64,000 nucleotides of DNA. It comes from Verrucomicrobiaceae bacterium (GTDB lineage: Bacteria > Verrucomicrobiota > Verrucomicrobiia > Verrucomicrobiales > Verrucomicrobiaceae). Made by a program: the position numbers and the translations under genes. The stretch lies in assembly GCA_027486585.1 (NCBI GenBank), contig JAIXOU010000064.1:1-64000 (forward strand), written 5' to 3'. The first letter of the stretch is position 1. Every line of letters starts with the position of its first letter. The notes below the pieces were generated by a model, which was not told the origin of the DNA, searched no databases, and saw nothing but the letters and a program-made list of their open reading frames with translations. Positions 48,537-58,425 of the stretch are shown one piece after another.

Positions 48537-48833
48537 TTAAGAAGCCAGCGAACAAGGCTTAATGCGTGCGAGCACAGCGCCCATTTCCGCTTCCGTCACT
48601 TGACGGTCATAATGGGCTTGGAGATTGAGCCAGACTTCGGCTGGCCATTGGAAATAGCGGGAGAGGCGTAGTGCTGTGTCGGCAGTGATGGAGCGCTTGC
48701 CCTTCACGATCTCATTGATGCGGCGAGGTGGAACGCCGATGTCATGGGCGAGGCGGTATTCGGACAGGCCAAGGGGCATGATGAAATCCTCGCGGAGAAC
48801 CTCACCTGGATGAATGGGGACGTGTTTTTTCAT
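48537..48833 (-). CDS. higA: HigA family antitoxin
   Basis: MKKHVPIHPGEVLREDFIMPLGLSEYRLAHDIGVPPRRINEIVKGKRSITADTALRLSRYF. Confidence 0.95.
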   Translation of the reverse strand: MKKHVPIHPGEVLREDFIMPLGLSEYRLAHDIGVPPRRINEIVKGKRSITADTALRLSRYFQWPAEVWLNLQAHYDRQVTEAEMGAVLARIKPCSLAS

Positions 48834-48845
48834 GGCGTGGGTGGG

Positions 48846-49127
48846 TTAATGGTAGTCTACGATTTCGACATCATGAGGGCCGTCTGATTCCCAGCGAAAA
48901 CAGATGCGCCATTGATCGTTGATGCGGATGGAGTGCTGGCCTTTGCGCTTGCCCTTGAGGGTCTCCAGTCGATTGCCGGGAGGAACGCGAAGCTGAATCA
49001 ATTCCGTGACAGCATGAAGCTGAGCGAGTTTGCGCAGGGCGGTGCGCTGGATGTCTGGCGGGAAGGCGCGGACTTTCTCCAGCCGAAACAAGCGGTCGGT
49101 GTCGTCGCAGGCAAATGAGCGAATCAT
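48846..49127 (-). CDS. higB: HigB/RelE family toxin
   Basis: MIRSFACDDTDRLF...LRVPPGNRLETLKGKRKGQHSIRINDQWRICFRWESDGPHDVEIVDYH; start chosen at 49127. Confidence 0.93.
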   Translation of the reverse strand: MIRSFACDDTDRLFRLEKVRAFPPDIQRTALRKLAQLHAVTELIQLRVPPGNRLETLKGKRKGQHSIRINDQWRICFRWESDGPHDVEIVDYH

Positions 49128-49197
49128 GCATTGAAGTAAGTTAATAGTAACGCGAAGCGTTAAGGGTGGCAAGGGTAAAGCGCTGGCGTCGTAATCC

Positions 49198-49470
49198 TTA
49201 TTTCAGGCGCATCAGCTTTCCATCTCCTGCTCCGATGAGTATTCCGGCGGCGAATTCGACCAGCGGGTTTTCAATCGCTGCTTTTGTGGCGTGTCTGCCG
49301 AATAGTTCACGCTCCTGGCTCATCGTCTTCGGGCGGCTTTTGAGAGTTTCGAGGAACTTTGAAAAAACTGGAGAGATGGTGAGCGTCTGTCCGAATAACA
49401 AAAGAACCTTTGTCTTGGTGACATTTTCCAAGTCGAACCGGTTGTATAACTCACACCTACCATCAAACAT
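49198..49470 (-). CDS. Hypothetical protein
   Basis: In-frame start MFDGRCELYNRFDLENV within ORF 49198..49503. Confidence 0.4.
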   Translation of the reverse strand: MFDGRCELYNRFDLENVTKTKVLLLFGQTLTISPVFSKFLETLKSRPKTMSQERELFGRHATKAAIENPLVEFAAGILIGAGDGKLMRLK

Positions 49471-49495
49471 GCTCATCGACATCATCACTCCCATT

Positions 49496-49681
49496 ATGCT
49501 CACCTTGTCACCCTCTTTACAGGAGGTGCTACCGATATCTTATGACTGGAAAACCCAGAAATCGATCATCCAACTAGCCGATGGTTCCTTCCGCCCCAAT
49601 GACACCGGAACAACGCGCGGGACTCAATCTTTTGTTGGATTTCCTTCTCAACTCGCAATCGACGACGCCAACTCGGATTAA
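49496..49681 (+). CDS. Small ORF upstream of ATP-grasp gene, candidate precursor peptide
   Basis: MLTLSPSLQEVLPISYDWKTQKSIIQLADGSFRPNDTGTTRGTQSFVGFPSQLAIDDANSD; Thr/Ser/Asp-rich C-terminus. Confidence 0.3.
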   Translation: MLTLSPSLQEVLPISYDWKTQKSIIQLADGSFRPNDTGTTRGTQSFVGFPSQLAIDDANSD

Positions 49682-49704
49682 TTGATCTAAATGAGACCGA
49701 GCAG

Positions 49705-49740
49705 GTGAAGGCCTTCGGGCCTTCACTTTTTCTTTTTTTT
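49705..49740 (+). terminator. Intrinsic terminator/attenuator with UUCG tetraloop
   Basis: GTGAAGGCC-TTCG-GGCCTTCAC followed by TTTTTCTTTTTTTT. Confidence 0.92.
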
Positions 49741-49746
49741 AATTCT

Positions 49747-50691
49747 ATGATTTTAATCCTCAGCTGGAGTGGCGATGAGACAACCGACATCATCGTCGAT
49801 GCGCTTCATCCTGTGCCGGTGTTTCGCTGGAATCTTGATTTGTGGGATCAATATGAAGCTCGTATTAGCCATGAAGGTTTCCGCATCAAAGATCCTGCGG
49901 GCAGGGTAGCGGATGAGAGCAACGTGATGGCAGTGTACCTGCGCAAGTTGTTCTTCAATCCTTGCCGCATTGATGTGCCTGCTGCTGGCAACGCGGAAGC
50001 CTGGAAGCGCGCCGAGCTGGAAGCCATCTGGCTGGGCATGAGAGATCTGGCTCAGGAGCAAGGCAAATTGGCCTTGGTGCATCCTGCGAGCACCGGCAGA
50101 TGGGGAAAGATTCGGCAGATGAGAGTCGCTCAAGAGTTTTTCCGAGTGCCAGACTGGTGGGTGATTGCCGGCGGCCGAATGGATGATGTACCCTCGCCCG
50201 TGGTGGCCAAGACTTTTACCGGCACTAACATTGGCGGTGGGATCATGCCTGTTCAAGAAGTACACCCATCCAAGCTTTCCACCGATTACCCTTGGTTTTT
50301 GCAGCGTAAAATGACCCCGGCGAGTCATGACGTGACCGTGGCCTGGGTAAATGGAGAGCTATTTGCTTATCAAGTCGATCGAAGCCTTTTCGAAGGTGAG
50401 GACGTTCGAATTCCATCCACAACATGGGAGCCTTTAAGGCTGACACAAGGAGAAACCGAAAACATAACGGAGTTCATGAAGCGAACTGGATATAGCTTTG
50501 GCAGACTTGATTTTCTAAAGGTAGATGGTGAACTCTGGTTTCTGGAAGTGAACCCGAACGGACAGTTTGCTTGGCTGGATTTGGACCGGAAGAGCGGCCT
50601 AATACATTCCGTTGCAGAAGCCATCAAGCGCGTCTGGGAGAAAAATCGTTTACTCCATACTGCATCGCAACAAGATCACGGAGCATCCTGA
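49747..50691 (+). CDS. ATP-grasp ligase, MvdD/RimK-like
   Basis: Pre-ATP-grasp MILILSWSGDETTDIIVDAL; VAKTFTG; GYSFGRLDFLKVDGELWFLEVNPNGQFAWLD. Confidence 0.78.
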   Translation: MILILSWSGDETTDIIVDALHPVPVFRWNLDLWDQYEARISHEGFRIKDPAGRVADESNVMAVYLRKLFFNPCRIDVPAAGNAEAWKRAELEAIWLGMRDLAQEQGKLALVHPASTGRWGKIRQMRVAQEFFRVPDWWVIAGGRMDDVPSPVVAKTFTGTNIGGGIMPVQEVHPSKLSTDYPWFLQRKMTPASHDVTVAWVNGELFAYQVDRSLFEGEDVRIPSTTWEPLRLTQGETENITEFMKRTGYSFGRLDFLKVDGELWFLEVNPNGQFAWLDLDRKSGLIHSVAEAIKRVWEKNRLLHTASQQDHGAS

Positions 50692-50876
50692 GTAGAATCT
50701 GAGAGAAGACGCCGAATCTTGTGTTTGATACGCTGAAGTTCCGGCAACTCTCCTGCTTCTGTCAGAGCTTTGGGAAGCATACGGGTAAGCTCTTCATCCA
50801 TCTGGAACAAATCCGTTTGCAGGCTCTCATTTGAGGCCTCAGCGGTTTTTGAAGAATGGCTGTCTAGGTTTTCCAT
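50676..50876 (-). CDS. Small hypothetical protein downstream of sigma factor
   Basis: ORF overlapping the sigma gene 3' end. Confidence 0.4.
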   Translation of the reverse strand: MENLDSHSSKTAEASNESLQTDLFQMDEELTRMLPKALTEAGELPELQRIKHKIRRLLSDSTQDAP

Positions 50877-51505
50877 TCAGATTTGTATTCGGGGCGGCAG
50901 GCCAACTCTCGGAGGATATTCATCACACGATAAACGGTGTTGTCAATGACACCACGCTTGACGCAAAGCTCTGCGGCTGCCTGCTCAGCAGGCATGCTCT
51001 TGAGCTTCACCAATTCAAAAATCGTAAATTGTCTGGGCGAGACCCGGAGACGGACATCTTCTAGAAGTGAATGCAGCAAAGCCAAGCGGTAGGATTCGGT
51101 TTCATCCTCATGAGCAGCGCTTGTCGTTTCTTGCACATGACGGTCCACTAAATTAGCCATTTCTGCGTGTGGGACCATGCGTTTCTCTTTGCGAAGATGA
51201 TCCACGATACGTGCGTTGCACATGGTTTTTAAGAAACCACGCAATTTGCCTTTCGAAGGGTCGTAGCGATGCTGGGCTTTGGTGCAAAAGTCTGAAACTA
51301 CGGATGCAACAGCATCCTCAATCACTTCCCCCGCAGGCTCTTCACCCCCGGTATGAAACCGGTAGCTGTTCGAGCACATTGTGCGAAGAGCGGGATAATA
51401 AATTTCGAGAAATTTTTCCCATGAAAGCTGCCAGCTTGAACCACTGTCGGGATTTCGTAGTTCGGAAAGCAGGCTGTGCGGGGTGTCCGGCAACTTGGGG
51501 TGCAT
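50864..51505 (-). CDS. ECF-type RNA polymerase sigma factor
   Basis: WEKFLEIYYPALR...KLRGFLKTMCNARIVDHLRKEKR; region-4-like SPRQFTIFELVKLKSMPAEQAAAELCVKRGVIDNTVYRV. Confidence 0.82.
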   Translation of the reverse strand: MHPKLPDTPHSLLSELRNPDSGSSWQLSWEKFLEIYYPALRTMCSNSYRFHTGGEEPAGEVIEDAVASVVSDFCTKAQHRYDPSKGKLRGFLKTMCNARIVDHLRKEKRMVPHAEMANLVDRHVQETTSAAHEDETESYRLALLHSLLEDVRLRVSPRQFTIFELVKLKSMPAEQAAAELCVKRGVIDNTVYRVMNILRELACRPEYKSEWKT

Positions 51506-51745
51506 GAGAGTCAGTTGTCGCTCACCGTATGGTTTATTTGACCGCAGAAAAAATCGCGCCCAGTAAGTCGCGAAAGGTCATCGGAAGGCTGTATGGCATC
51601 TTGGGCATCTGCCTATATTCGTGCGAGCAATCAACATCTCTCCACAAAAGTGATATGGAACATCACTTCGGAAACATTTGGATGGTAAGGCGTTGTTACT
51701 GGATCATCCTCTATTCGCTGATTTCCTTCTTTTCTCACAAGAAAA

Positions 51746-53758
51746 CTAAGGGTTACCCTTTTCATGAAGCTTTACCAAGGCTTCTTTGATGAGTGGCAGC
51801 GCTTTTTCATGACCTTGTTCGGCGGCACGGCGTAGCCAAGGGAGCGCGGCGCTAGGCGAAAATTCCATGAACTTGCCTGTCAGGTAAGCATTGCCGATCC
51901 AAAGCTCGGCGTCCATGTTCCGCAAATCGCCAGCGCGGCGATTGGTCTCTAAAGCTCGAAGAATGCGGTCTTCCTTTAATGCAGGGTTACTGGATTGGAT
52001 TTCAAAAGAAACGAGGCTGCCGGTTTCTTGCCTGGTGATGATTGCCTCATCAAACTCGTATAGGGGATCGATTTGAGCTTCCTCGCTCATCTTTTGCGCC
52101 ATGATGAAGTTAGCTGCCCTCCAATGACTTTTTCCACGCTCATCTGCCCAAATGGCATTCAAGCTTTGCGCCGGCGAATAAGTTGGGGAAGCCAATTTAT
52201 CTCTCCATAACGCGGAGGTTTTATCATTAACTGGCAAACCGTCACCTGTTTCGGTGATAATCGACAAGAGATGAATGGCCTCCTCACGCCCTTTTTCGGC
52301 AGCTCGGCGAAGCAAATCAATAGCATGACTGAGGTCCTCCGTGCGTGGTGTCGCCGTGTAGGCACAAAAACCGAGAACGGCATGCGCCGGGAAGAAATCT
52401 TGGTCGGATGATAGCTTGAAATAGCGTAAAGCCATGGCCTCGTCCTTCTTCACACCGATTCCCCAAAAGTAACTGCAACCAAGGTTGTATTGCGCTGAGG
52501 CATCTCCTTGTTCAGCTGCTTTTTCAAACCAAGGAACAGCTGCTTCTAGATTAAAATTCTCACCATTAAGAAGGTGGATGAAACCTCGCATGTTCTGTGC
52601 TTTAGCATGTCCACCCTTGGCAGCTTTGTCAAACAATCGTGACACAAGAACCAGATCAAGGGGTAGATCTGTTCTGTCGTATTCGATCATTGCGGTCCTA
52701 AAGAGCTCGTCTAGATCGCCAACATTCTCCTTCACATGGTTGGTGGCTGTGTGGGGTTCATGCTGTGACTTTGAAAAGTAAACACCAAAGACAACAGCTG
52801 CGGCCAAAACAAGTGCGGCAAGTAAACCTTCTTTTCCTAGCCTTATTTTGGTTGGATAACTTGCTGTTAAGCCTGCGTGACCAAGAGCGATTCGCATCGC
52901 TGAAAAATCGAGAAAGCGCTCCGAGGGAGTCTCATGGGTTGCTCTATACACAACCTGCTGCATCGCCAACCATCGTTTGCGCTGCGTCTTAGAAAGAGAC
53001 TTTTCGCCTCCGGGTGGCCATCGATAAACAGCACGTCCCATCTTGTCCGGAGCATTCCCTGTCATCAGTGTGAAAAGGGTGGCTCCGGCGCCATATTGGT
53101 CTGGATGACCCCCACTTTCCAAATACCAACTTGGAGCTGCAAATCCGGGTGTTCCGCGCCAGCTTGGCTTTGGCAAATCTTCTCCCAGCAAGCTTAAATC
53201 AGCAATCACAGGAATGTCTTGGATGAATAAAATATTTTCCGGCTTCAGATCCCGGTGCATCAAGCCAAGGTCGGAGAGTTCTTGAAGACCTTGTAAGATA
53301 GAATCCATCACTGCGACTATTTCGTCTTCAGTAAACCAAGTTCCATTTGCTTTGCGTTGCTCCATCACATGCCAAAGCGATGCTGGTTTCCATTCGTCGC
53401 TATCTGGTTCTGCAGTTCCGATTCCATCTGCAAGCGGCATGATATAAAAAAGGCCGTCTTCAGTCCTGTTAACATGTTCTATCCTCATTAGCCATCGAGA
53501 AGCATGTTTCAGCATGGCTCTTTGATATCTCAATAGCGCGTGAAGCTCGCGATCAAGTTTATCTCGGTGGTTCGAAGGTACCCATTTGAAAGCTTTCCAA
53601 AGGCCCGGGGTGAGAACAGGTTCACACAGCCACACTTCACCAAAACCGCCTGAACCGATTATGCGCCGCAATAAATATCCGTCGATGATTTGGTCTTGTA
53701 GCATAAAGGCGCAGATTGAAGGTTCCGATCTAAGGACGTTAAATAGTGCAATCAGCAC
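51746..53758 (-). CDS. Ser/Thr kinase (DLS in place of DFG) with TM segment and Sel1 repeats
   Basis: GSGGFGEVWLCEP, LMHRDLKPENILF, VIADLSLLGEDL, TM LLAALVLAAAVVFGVYF; Sel1 AAEQGDASAQYNLGCSYFWGIGVKKDEAMALRYF. Confidence 0.87.
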   Translation of the reverse strand: MLIALFNVLRSEPSICAFMLQDQIIDGYLLRRIIGSGGFGEVWLCEPVLTPGLWKAFKWVPSNHRDKLDRELHALLRYQRAMLKHASRWLMRIEHVNRTEDGLFYIMPLADGIGTAEPDSDEWKPASLWHVMEQRKANGTWFTEDEIVAVMDSILQGLQELSDLGLMHRDLKPENILFIQDIPVIADLSLLGEDLPKPSWRGTPGFAAPSWYLESGGHPDQYGAGATLFTLMTGNAPDKMGRAVYRWPPGGEKSLSKTQRKRWLAMQQVVYRATHETPSERFLDFSAMRIALGHAGLTASYPTKIRLGKEGLLAALVLAAAVVFGVYFSKSQHEPHTATNHVKENVGDLDELFRTAMIEYDRTDLPLDLVLVSRLFDKAAKGGHAKAQNMRGFIHLLNGENFNLEAAVPWFEKAAEQGDASAQYNLGCSYFWGIGVKKDEAMALRYFKLSSDQDFFPAHAVLGFCAYTATPRTEDLSHAIDLLRRAAEKGREEAIHLLSIITETGDGLPVNDKTSALWRDKLASPTYSPAQSLNAIWADERGKSHWRAANFIMAQKMSEEAQIDPLYEFDEAIITRQETGSLVSFEIQSSNPALKEDRILRALETNRRAGDLRNMDAELWIGNAYLTGKFMEFSPSAALPWLRRAAEQGHEKALPLIKEALVKLHEKGNP

Positions 53759-53976
53759 ACATGGGATAATCCGTTGTTTTAACCAAACAAACTCATCTGC
53801 CTCTTGTCAATATCGCTGCGTGCCATCTTCCGGGTCTTCGTGGGAACGCTGGTTACCATGGGGATTTTTTTGGCTCTCGCGATGACATTATCGGGGAGGT
53901 CGGAGGGTCTTGGCTGCTAGGACATGGTTTTTGAGAGAGGCCGGATCGAGTTGGGCCTAAATTGGCAAATGGCTGT

Positions 53977-54222
53977 TCATGGTATGGAATTTAAGCAAAG
54001 GAAGAAAATGCAGAGCATGGCTCCACAAAGGCCCAGCAAGAGGATGAGACAGCCGCGTGTGGTGCGATTGTAAATGCGGTTATAGAGCGCGCGCTTGGGA
54101 TCAGTGAGCCAGCCCCAGCCGCGAGGAGCTTTTAATCCGAGGGAATGGCGAACGAACCGCTTTGCGGAGGTGCGGGCCGCGATGCGTTTTTTGAGCGAGG
54201 GGATGCGCAGACCAAATTTCAT
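53977..54222 (-). CDS. Small membrane protein
   Basis: Basic N-terminus, C-terminal TM GCLILLLGLCGAMLCIFFLCLN. Confidence 0.5.
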   Translation of the reverse strand: MKFGLRIPSLKKRIAARTSAKRFVRHSLGLKAPRGWGWLTDPKRALYNRIYNRTTRGCLILLLGLCGAMLCIFFLCLNSIP

Positions 54223-54507
54223 CCGCTCAATGAGCCGAATCCACGCTCATAGTCAAAGCCCCTTTGGTTGTTCGTTTATATGGAAAGGGAATTAGCGTGA
54301 ACGCGATCCATGCAGGTAGCACTGACTCGAACCTGGAGTCCAGGTTGGTGACTCAGGTGGTATTGGAGCGAGAACTTACAAAGTCGAAGAAAGCCAAGAT
54401 GGAACATTCGAGGTATAAGATCAAGAGTCGGAGGAGATTTGGGTTCGACCGACTTGATGGGACTAGGTGTGAACTCCAAATTTCAACTGGTCAGCCCCAG
54501 CGTTGTG

Positions 54508-55290
54508 TCAGACTTCGATCTTTAGCTTTGGCTGACAGCGTTTGGCACAGATGAGTTGAACATCCTGGGCATCTGTTGCTTCAAGGGCACCGCGCATCCG
54601 ATTGACGGCAAGTTCGGGACTGTTGCAGTCTTCGCTCAGATGTCCGAGCACCACAGTTTTGAGCCCAGGGTGAGCGATTTCGCCGACCAATTCGGCAGCC
54701 TGGTCATTGGACAGATGGCCGTAATGTGAGGCAATTCGCTGTTTGGTGGTCCAAGGGCGCTTGGTGTCAGCCTCGAGTAGCTGCGGGTCATAATTGGCTT
54801 CGACAAACAACGCGGTGGACCCACGCAGTCTGTCTCTGATTGACTCCGTTATGGTGCCCAAGTCCGTAAGGATGCCAAGCCGGGCTTCGGCTGATGTTAG
54901 CACGTAGCCCACGGGATCAACCGCATCATGAGTCACGGGAAAATTCTCGATTTGAAGGTCACGATACTCGATGATCGAGCCAGTCTGAATTAGGTTCCAT
55001 GCAGGCGGTGTCCTGAAGTGGAGATTCCTCAACAGATATTCCTGTGTAGGACCAGTACAAAACAAAGGCAGTGCCCCGAATCGACTGAGACCTTCAAGTC
55101 CTCTGATATGATCCTGATGCTCGTGAGTGAGAAGGATGCCGTCGAGGTCGTCCAACTTGAGACCAAGGAGGTCAAGACCTTTAACGGTCTGTCTCGCACT
55201 TAGACCAACGTCCACCAACGAAGTGGTGCTGTCTGTGGTAACGACGGCACAGTTCCCCGAACTGCCAGTTCCAAGAATGGCTAATTGCAT
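54508..55290 (-). CDS. MBL-fold metallohydrolase (YycJ/WalJ-like)
   Basis: LAILGTGSSGNCAVV, ILLTHEHQDHIRG, VLGHLSEDCNSPELA. Confidence 0.9.
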   Translation of the reverse strand: MQLAILGTGSSGNCAVVTTDSTTSLVDVGLSARQTVKGLDLLGLKLDDLDGILLTHEHQDHIRGLEGLSRFGALPLFCTGPTQEYLLRNLHFRTPPAWNLIQTGSIIEYRDLQIENFPVTHDAVDPVGYVLTSAEARLGILTDLGTITESIRDRLRGSTALFVEANYDPQLLEADTKRPWTTKQRIASHYGHLSNDQAAELVGEIAHPGLKTVVLGHLSEDCNSPELAVNRMRGALEATDAQDVQLICAKRCQPKLKIEV

Positions 55291-55338
55291 CTGCCGGATC
55301 TTTGTGAAGCGATGGTTAAAGGCACAATGATGTTCTGT

Positions 55339-56046
55339 TTACGGGTCGCCAAGTCCAAGCAATTTTTGATACAGCGCCTCCAAGCACCGCCTAACTTTTA
55401 AAGCACCGTTGCTGAGTTGTAATGAGACCTCATCCATATAGATCTGTTTGTTCAGTTCAATCATCATGCTTGTGTAGGCGAATCCTGCCTCAGGGGTGAT
55501 GGAGTTGCTAAACGGTTCATTGATTCCAACGCTGAATCCACACTGTTCAAAGTGGTCGATCACCATGGCTAGCATGGGCTTGGCGGGAGTGCTCCAGTCA
55601 GAATTAAATCCTATGCATATGTCTACAGGATGAACATCGCTGGGGAAGGAGTGACAGTCGATTAGCAGTGCCCCTGGTCTAAGTTGATCCACCAACTGCT
55701 TTCGATAGTCTTTCCACTGGGCTAGTCCGGACTCGATGAACTCCGATGAGAGATTTCTGCGCGCGCCAGAATGGGATAGTGTATAAAATCGTCCTCTGCC
55801 AACTGACTCCATGGGATCTGTTTCCAGTCTTTCCAAATCGCAGTCGAATCGCGAGACTTTTCCAACAACGGATGCAACGCGCGGATGCTTCCAGTCGAAG
55901 ATTTCATCGGTGAACCAATCTGTCCAATGATCCGCATCTTTGGAAACTAGGGCCGCATTATCCCAAAGCTTCAAATCAAAGTTCCGAGTGGCATGGGGGA
56001 TCGCCAGGATGATTTTTTCAAAGTAGCCATTCATATTTTGCATCAT
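55339..56046 (-). CDS. N-formylglutamate amidohydrolase family protein
   Basis: IPHATRNFD, KVSRFDCDLERLETDP, LLIDCHSFPSD, PFSNSITP. Confidence 0.8.
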   Translation of the reverse strand: MMQNMNGYFEKIILAIPHATRNFDLKLWDNAALVSKDADHWTDWFTDEIFDWKHPRVASVVGKVSRFDCDLERLETDPMESVGRGRFYTLSHSGARRNLSSEFIESGLAQWKDYRKQLVDQLRPGALLIDCHSFPSDVHPVDICIGFNSDWSTPAKPMLAMVIDHFEQCGFSVGINEPFSNSITPEAGFAYTSMMIELNKQIYMDEVSLQLSNGALKVRRCLEALYQKLLGLGDP

Positions 56047-56087
56047 TTCTTGTTATTATTTATCGATAAGACAGCACGTGATGGCTG

Positions 56088-56513
56088 CTAATTTTTCAGA
56101 TAGTAGCATGTCACATGGAACAGCACCCATATCGCACTCGACCAAACAGCAACTGGCCAAAAGTAGGGAAGCTGAAAAACAACGTCCGTAATGAAATCGT
56201 TGATCTTCTCGCACACCACCCAGGCCACAATAAACAAGAACATAAAGACGGCTATCCAGAAGACGCAGAAGGCAAGAACCTCTGAACCCATTATAGACCA
56301 TAGTGACAAGATGACGAAGATTCCATAGAGAGGGGACCATCCGCCGTTTCTTCGAGAGGCTGCATTCTGGTACTCAGTAGTGAACCAACTATTGCCATTT
56401 TTATAGTCGTTCCTGACTGCAATATCCTTCATGATCTGCAGGTTTTTGGAATCCTCTGCGCTTATCATTGGTTTTTCGATCACAAAAATCGTCTTTCGTT
56501 CTTCTTCATTCAT
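56088..56513 (-). CDS. Hypothetical membrane protein
   Basis: ORF with several hydrophobic segments. Confidence 0.45.
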   Translation of the reverse strand: MNEEERKTIFVIEKPMISAEDSKNLQIMKDIAVRNDYKNGNSWFTTEYQNAASRRNGGWSPLYGIFVILSLWSIMGSEVLAFCVFWIAVFMFLFIVAWVVCEKINDFITDVVFQLPYFWPVAVWSSAIWVLFHVTCYYLKN

Positions 56514-56561
56514 AGCGGTATTAGCAGCGCAATTTTTCGAACCAGTTCTCCATGTCGTGCA

Positions 56562-57203
56562 TCATTTCCTATTGGAGTTCTTTTTGATGGCATCATATTG
56601 TCGAGCGACTTCTGCCTTCGTCACCTCTCGTGTATTCTTGGCCAAAGCTTCTAGGACGCGTTTATTCCGTTCTATATGGGCCTCGCTAAGTTGGAAATTG
56701 GAGCGACCAAGACCTAGGCCTTCCTTGTTGAGTTGATGTCGCCCAGAGCACAGAATCTTCTCTGCCATCCCACTCCACCAAGACACATAAGTATTTCGGT
56801 GTGGATGATCCTTTCCTGAATGCATGGAATCTAGGATCTCCTTCATGAAATCCCTCTGATCACCTTCGTCCTGCTTCGATAAAATCTGGGAGTATAGATG
56901 AGCATACTGTTCATGTCGGTTTGTCAGCGATTCGATTCCCTGCGTGATTAAAAGTCGATAGGCGGTGATTTTGGCTAGGCAAGGAAGGCATTCTCGATGA
57001 CTGCGCGCCACCTGGTCGATCAAGTCTAGCCATGACTCCAATTCACTAGGAAACAATTGTCTTAAAACGGGCACCAACTGATTGAAATCATTCATGCCGG
57101 AGTGACCCGCGCGAAAAGCATGTGGCACATGCTCATCGCGCTGGTTGGTGATCAAACGGCGTATCCATTCGCGATCTACGGAGTCGGAGTTTTGAGTTTG
57201 CAT
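56562..57203 (-). CDS. Hypothetical protein
   Basis: 213-aa ORF without a recognised motif. Confidence 0.5.
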   Translation of the reverse strand: MQTQNSDSVDREWIRRLITNQRDEHVPHAFRAGHSGMNDFNQLVPVLRQLFPSELESWLDLIDQVARSHRECLPCLAKITAYRLLITQGIESLTNRHEQYAHLYSQILSKQDEGDQRDFMKEILDSMHSGKDHPHRNTYVSWWSGMAEKILCSGRHQLNKEGLGLGRSNFQLSEAHIERNKRVLEALAKNTREVTKAEVARQYDAIKKNSNRK

Positions 57204-57622
57204 TGTCTTATGGATGTTAGGATTGTTGTCGTTGTTAGGTCAGTATTGGTCTGGGCAAGCTTAGTTTAGGAAAAAGAAGGCCTGTTTGCCTGTCGCCCTA
57301 GCTCTGCGTGTTGCATCTTGCATGCCGTTGGCGATGCGATGGCTATTTGAATAATCTCGCATGCCCCATGCAGAGACCCTAGGTTTGATCTTTGTCAGCC
57401 TAACCAGCAAAGCTTGGATTTTCAGTTGGATGAAATTGGAATCGGAGAGATGGCGGTTGCCAATAATATCCAGAGTGCGGGTGGAGAATATGGTGGTAGT
57501 TCGGGGTAGGTGTCGCATCTGATGCTATTGTAATTCAGAGCACTGGAGGTGCAACCCCACTGCGGTATTCTGTCACACCTGCATCACTCCAGTCACAACA
57601 AAAAGGATACCACAGAATCATC

Positions 57623-58222
57623 CTAGGCCAGCACATCAAGCTGGCAGCCCAACGCGCAGCTCAGATCAAAAAGTGAATGTAGATATGGGTTTTGGCGACC
57701 AACCTGACCTAGGCGTGAAATCACTGTGCGCTCCACACCTGATTCACGAGCAAGCTCGGAAAAGCTCCGACCTGAATCGGTGATGCGATCAGCAAGTGCT
57801 GAGCAAAGACTGGCAGCAATGTTCTTGGCTTCCTGTGCTGAGGTTGCATCGAAGGCCGAACGATCTTTCATAAGGCAAGATCTCCAGACACAGCGCTTTC
57901 CTGTTGGCGTTTTGAATTTGAGTTGGATCGCCTCGCGAACCACACGTGCAAAGTTCAGTTGCAGGCCACAGCATAGCCGAATCGCGTACTTACAGTGGAT
58001 GCCTCGAACTTCATCAATCAGCATCTTTAAGGAGTGCAAGTCGACCTCGGACGCCCGCGCCCATTGAGCTAGGCTCATTTCAGAGCCACGGTGTTCCTGA
58101 ATAAGGATGGTCCAAAAGGCATCTCGGAAGGAATGTTCAATTTCTTGATTCATCAAATTCAATCTGCATCCTTTAGCCGATGGAATAGAGTTGTGCAACC
58201 CAAGCTCGGTATCCTGCCACAT
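57623..58222 (-). CDS. HTH (XRE-like) DNA-binding protein
   Basis: C-terminal SFSELARESGVERTVISRLGQVGRQNPYLHSLFDLSCALG. Confidence 0.6.
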   Translation of the reverse strand: MWQDTELGLHNSIPSAKGCRLNLMNQEIEHSFRDAFWTILIQEHRGSEMSLAQWARASEVDLHSLKMLIDEVRGIHCKYAIRLCCGLQLNFARVVREAIQLKFKTPTGKRCVWRSCLMKDRSAFDATSAQEAKNIAASLCSALADRITDSGRSFSELARESGVERTVISRLGQVGRQNPYLHSLFDLSCALGCQLDVLA

Positions 58223-58388
58223 CGACTTTGCTTCAAGATCCCGAACGTCGTGGGATTCAATTCAGAGGCAACACTTAGACTGCACTCGAAAGCAGGAGAT
58301 TCAGATTCAGTATCTTAGCAGATGCGTATAGTAACGGTCCTTCTTTGATAGCTTGGGTTATGAGCTATAATTCAAACTCATAAAAGTG

Positions 58389-58414
58389 CAAAAACTCTGA
58401 GATTTAACCTCAGA
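58389..58414 (-). terminator. Intrinsic terminator of the DUF429 gene
   Basis: On minus strand TCTGAG-GTTAAAT-CTCAGA-GTTTTTGC. Confidence 0.5.
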
Positions 58415-58425
58415 ATGACAATTCG

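Noticed and set aside
54290-54340. tRNA-like arm (GAACCTGGAGTCCAGGTT) in the 54.3 kb intergenic region
   Set aside because: No complete cloverleaf on either strand
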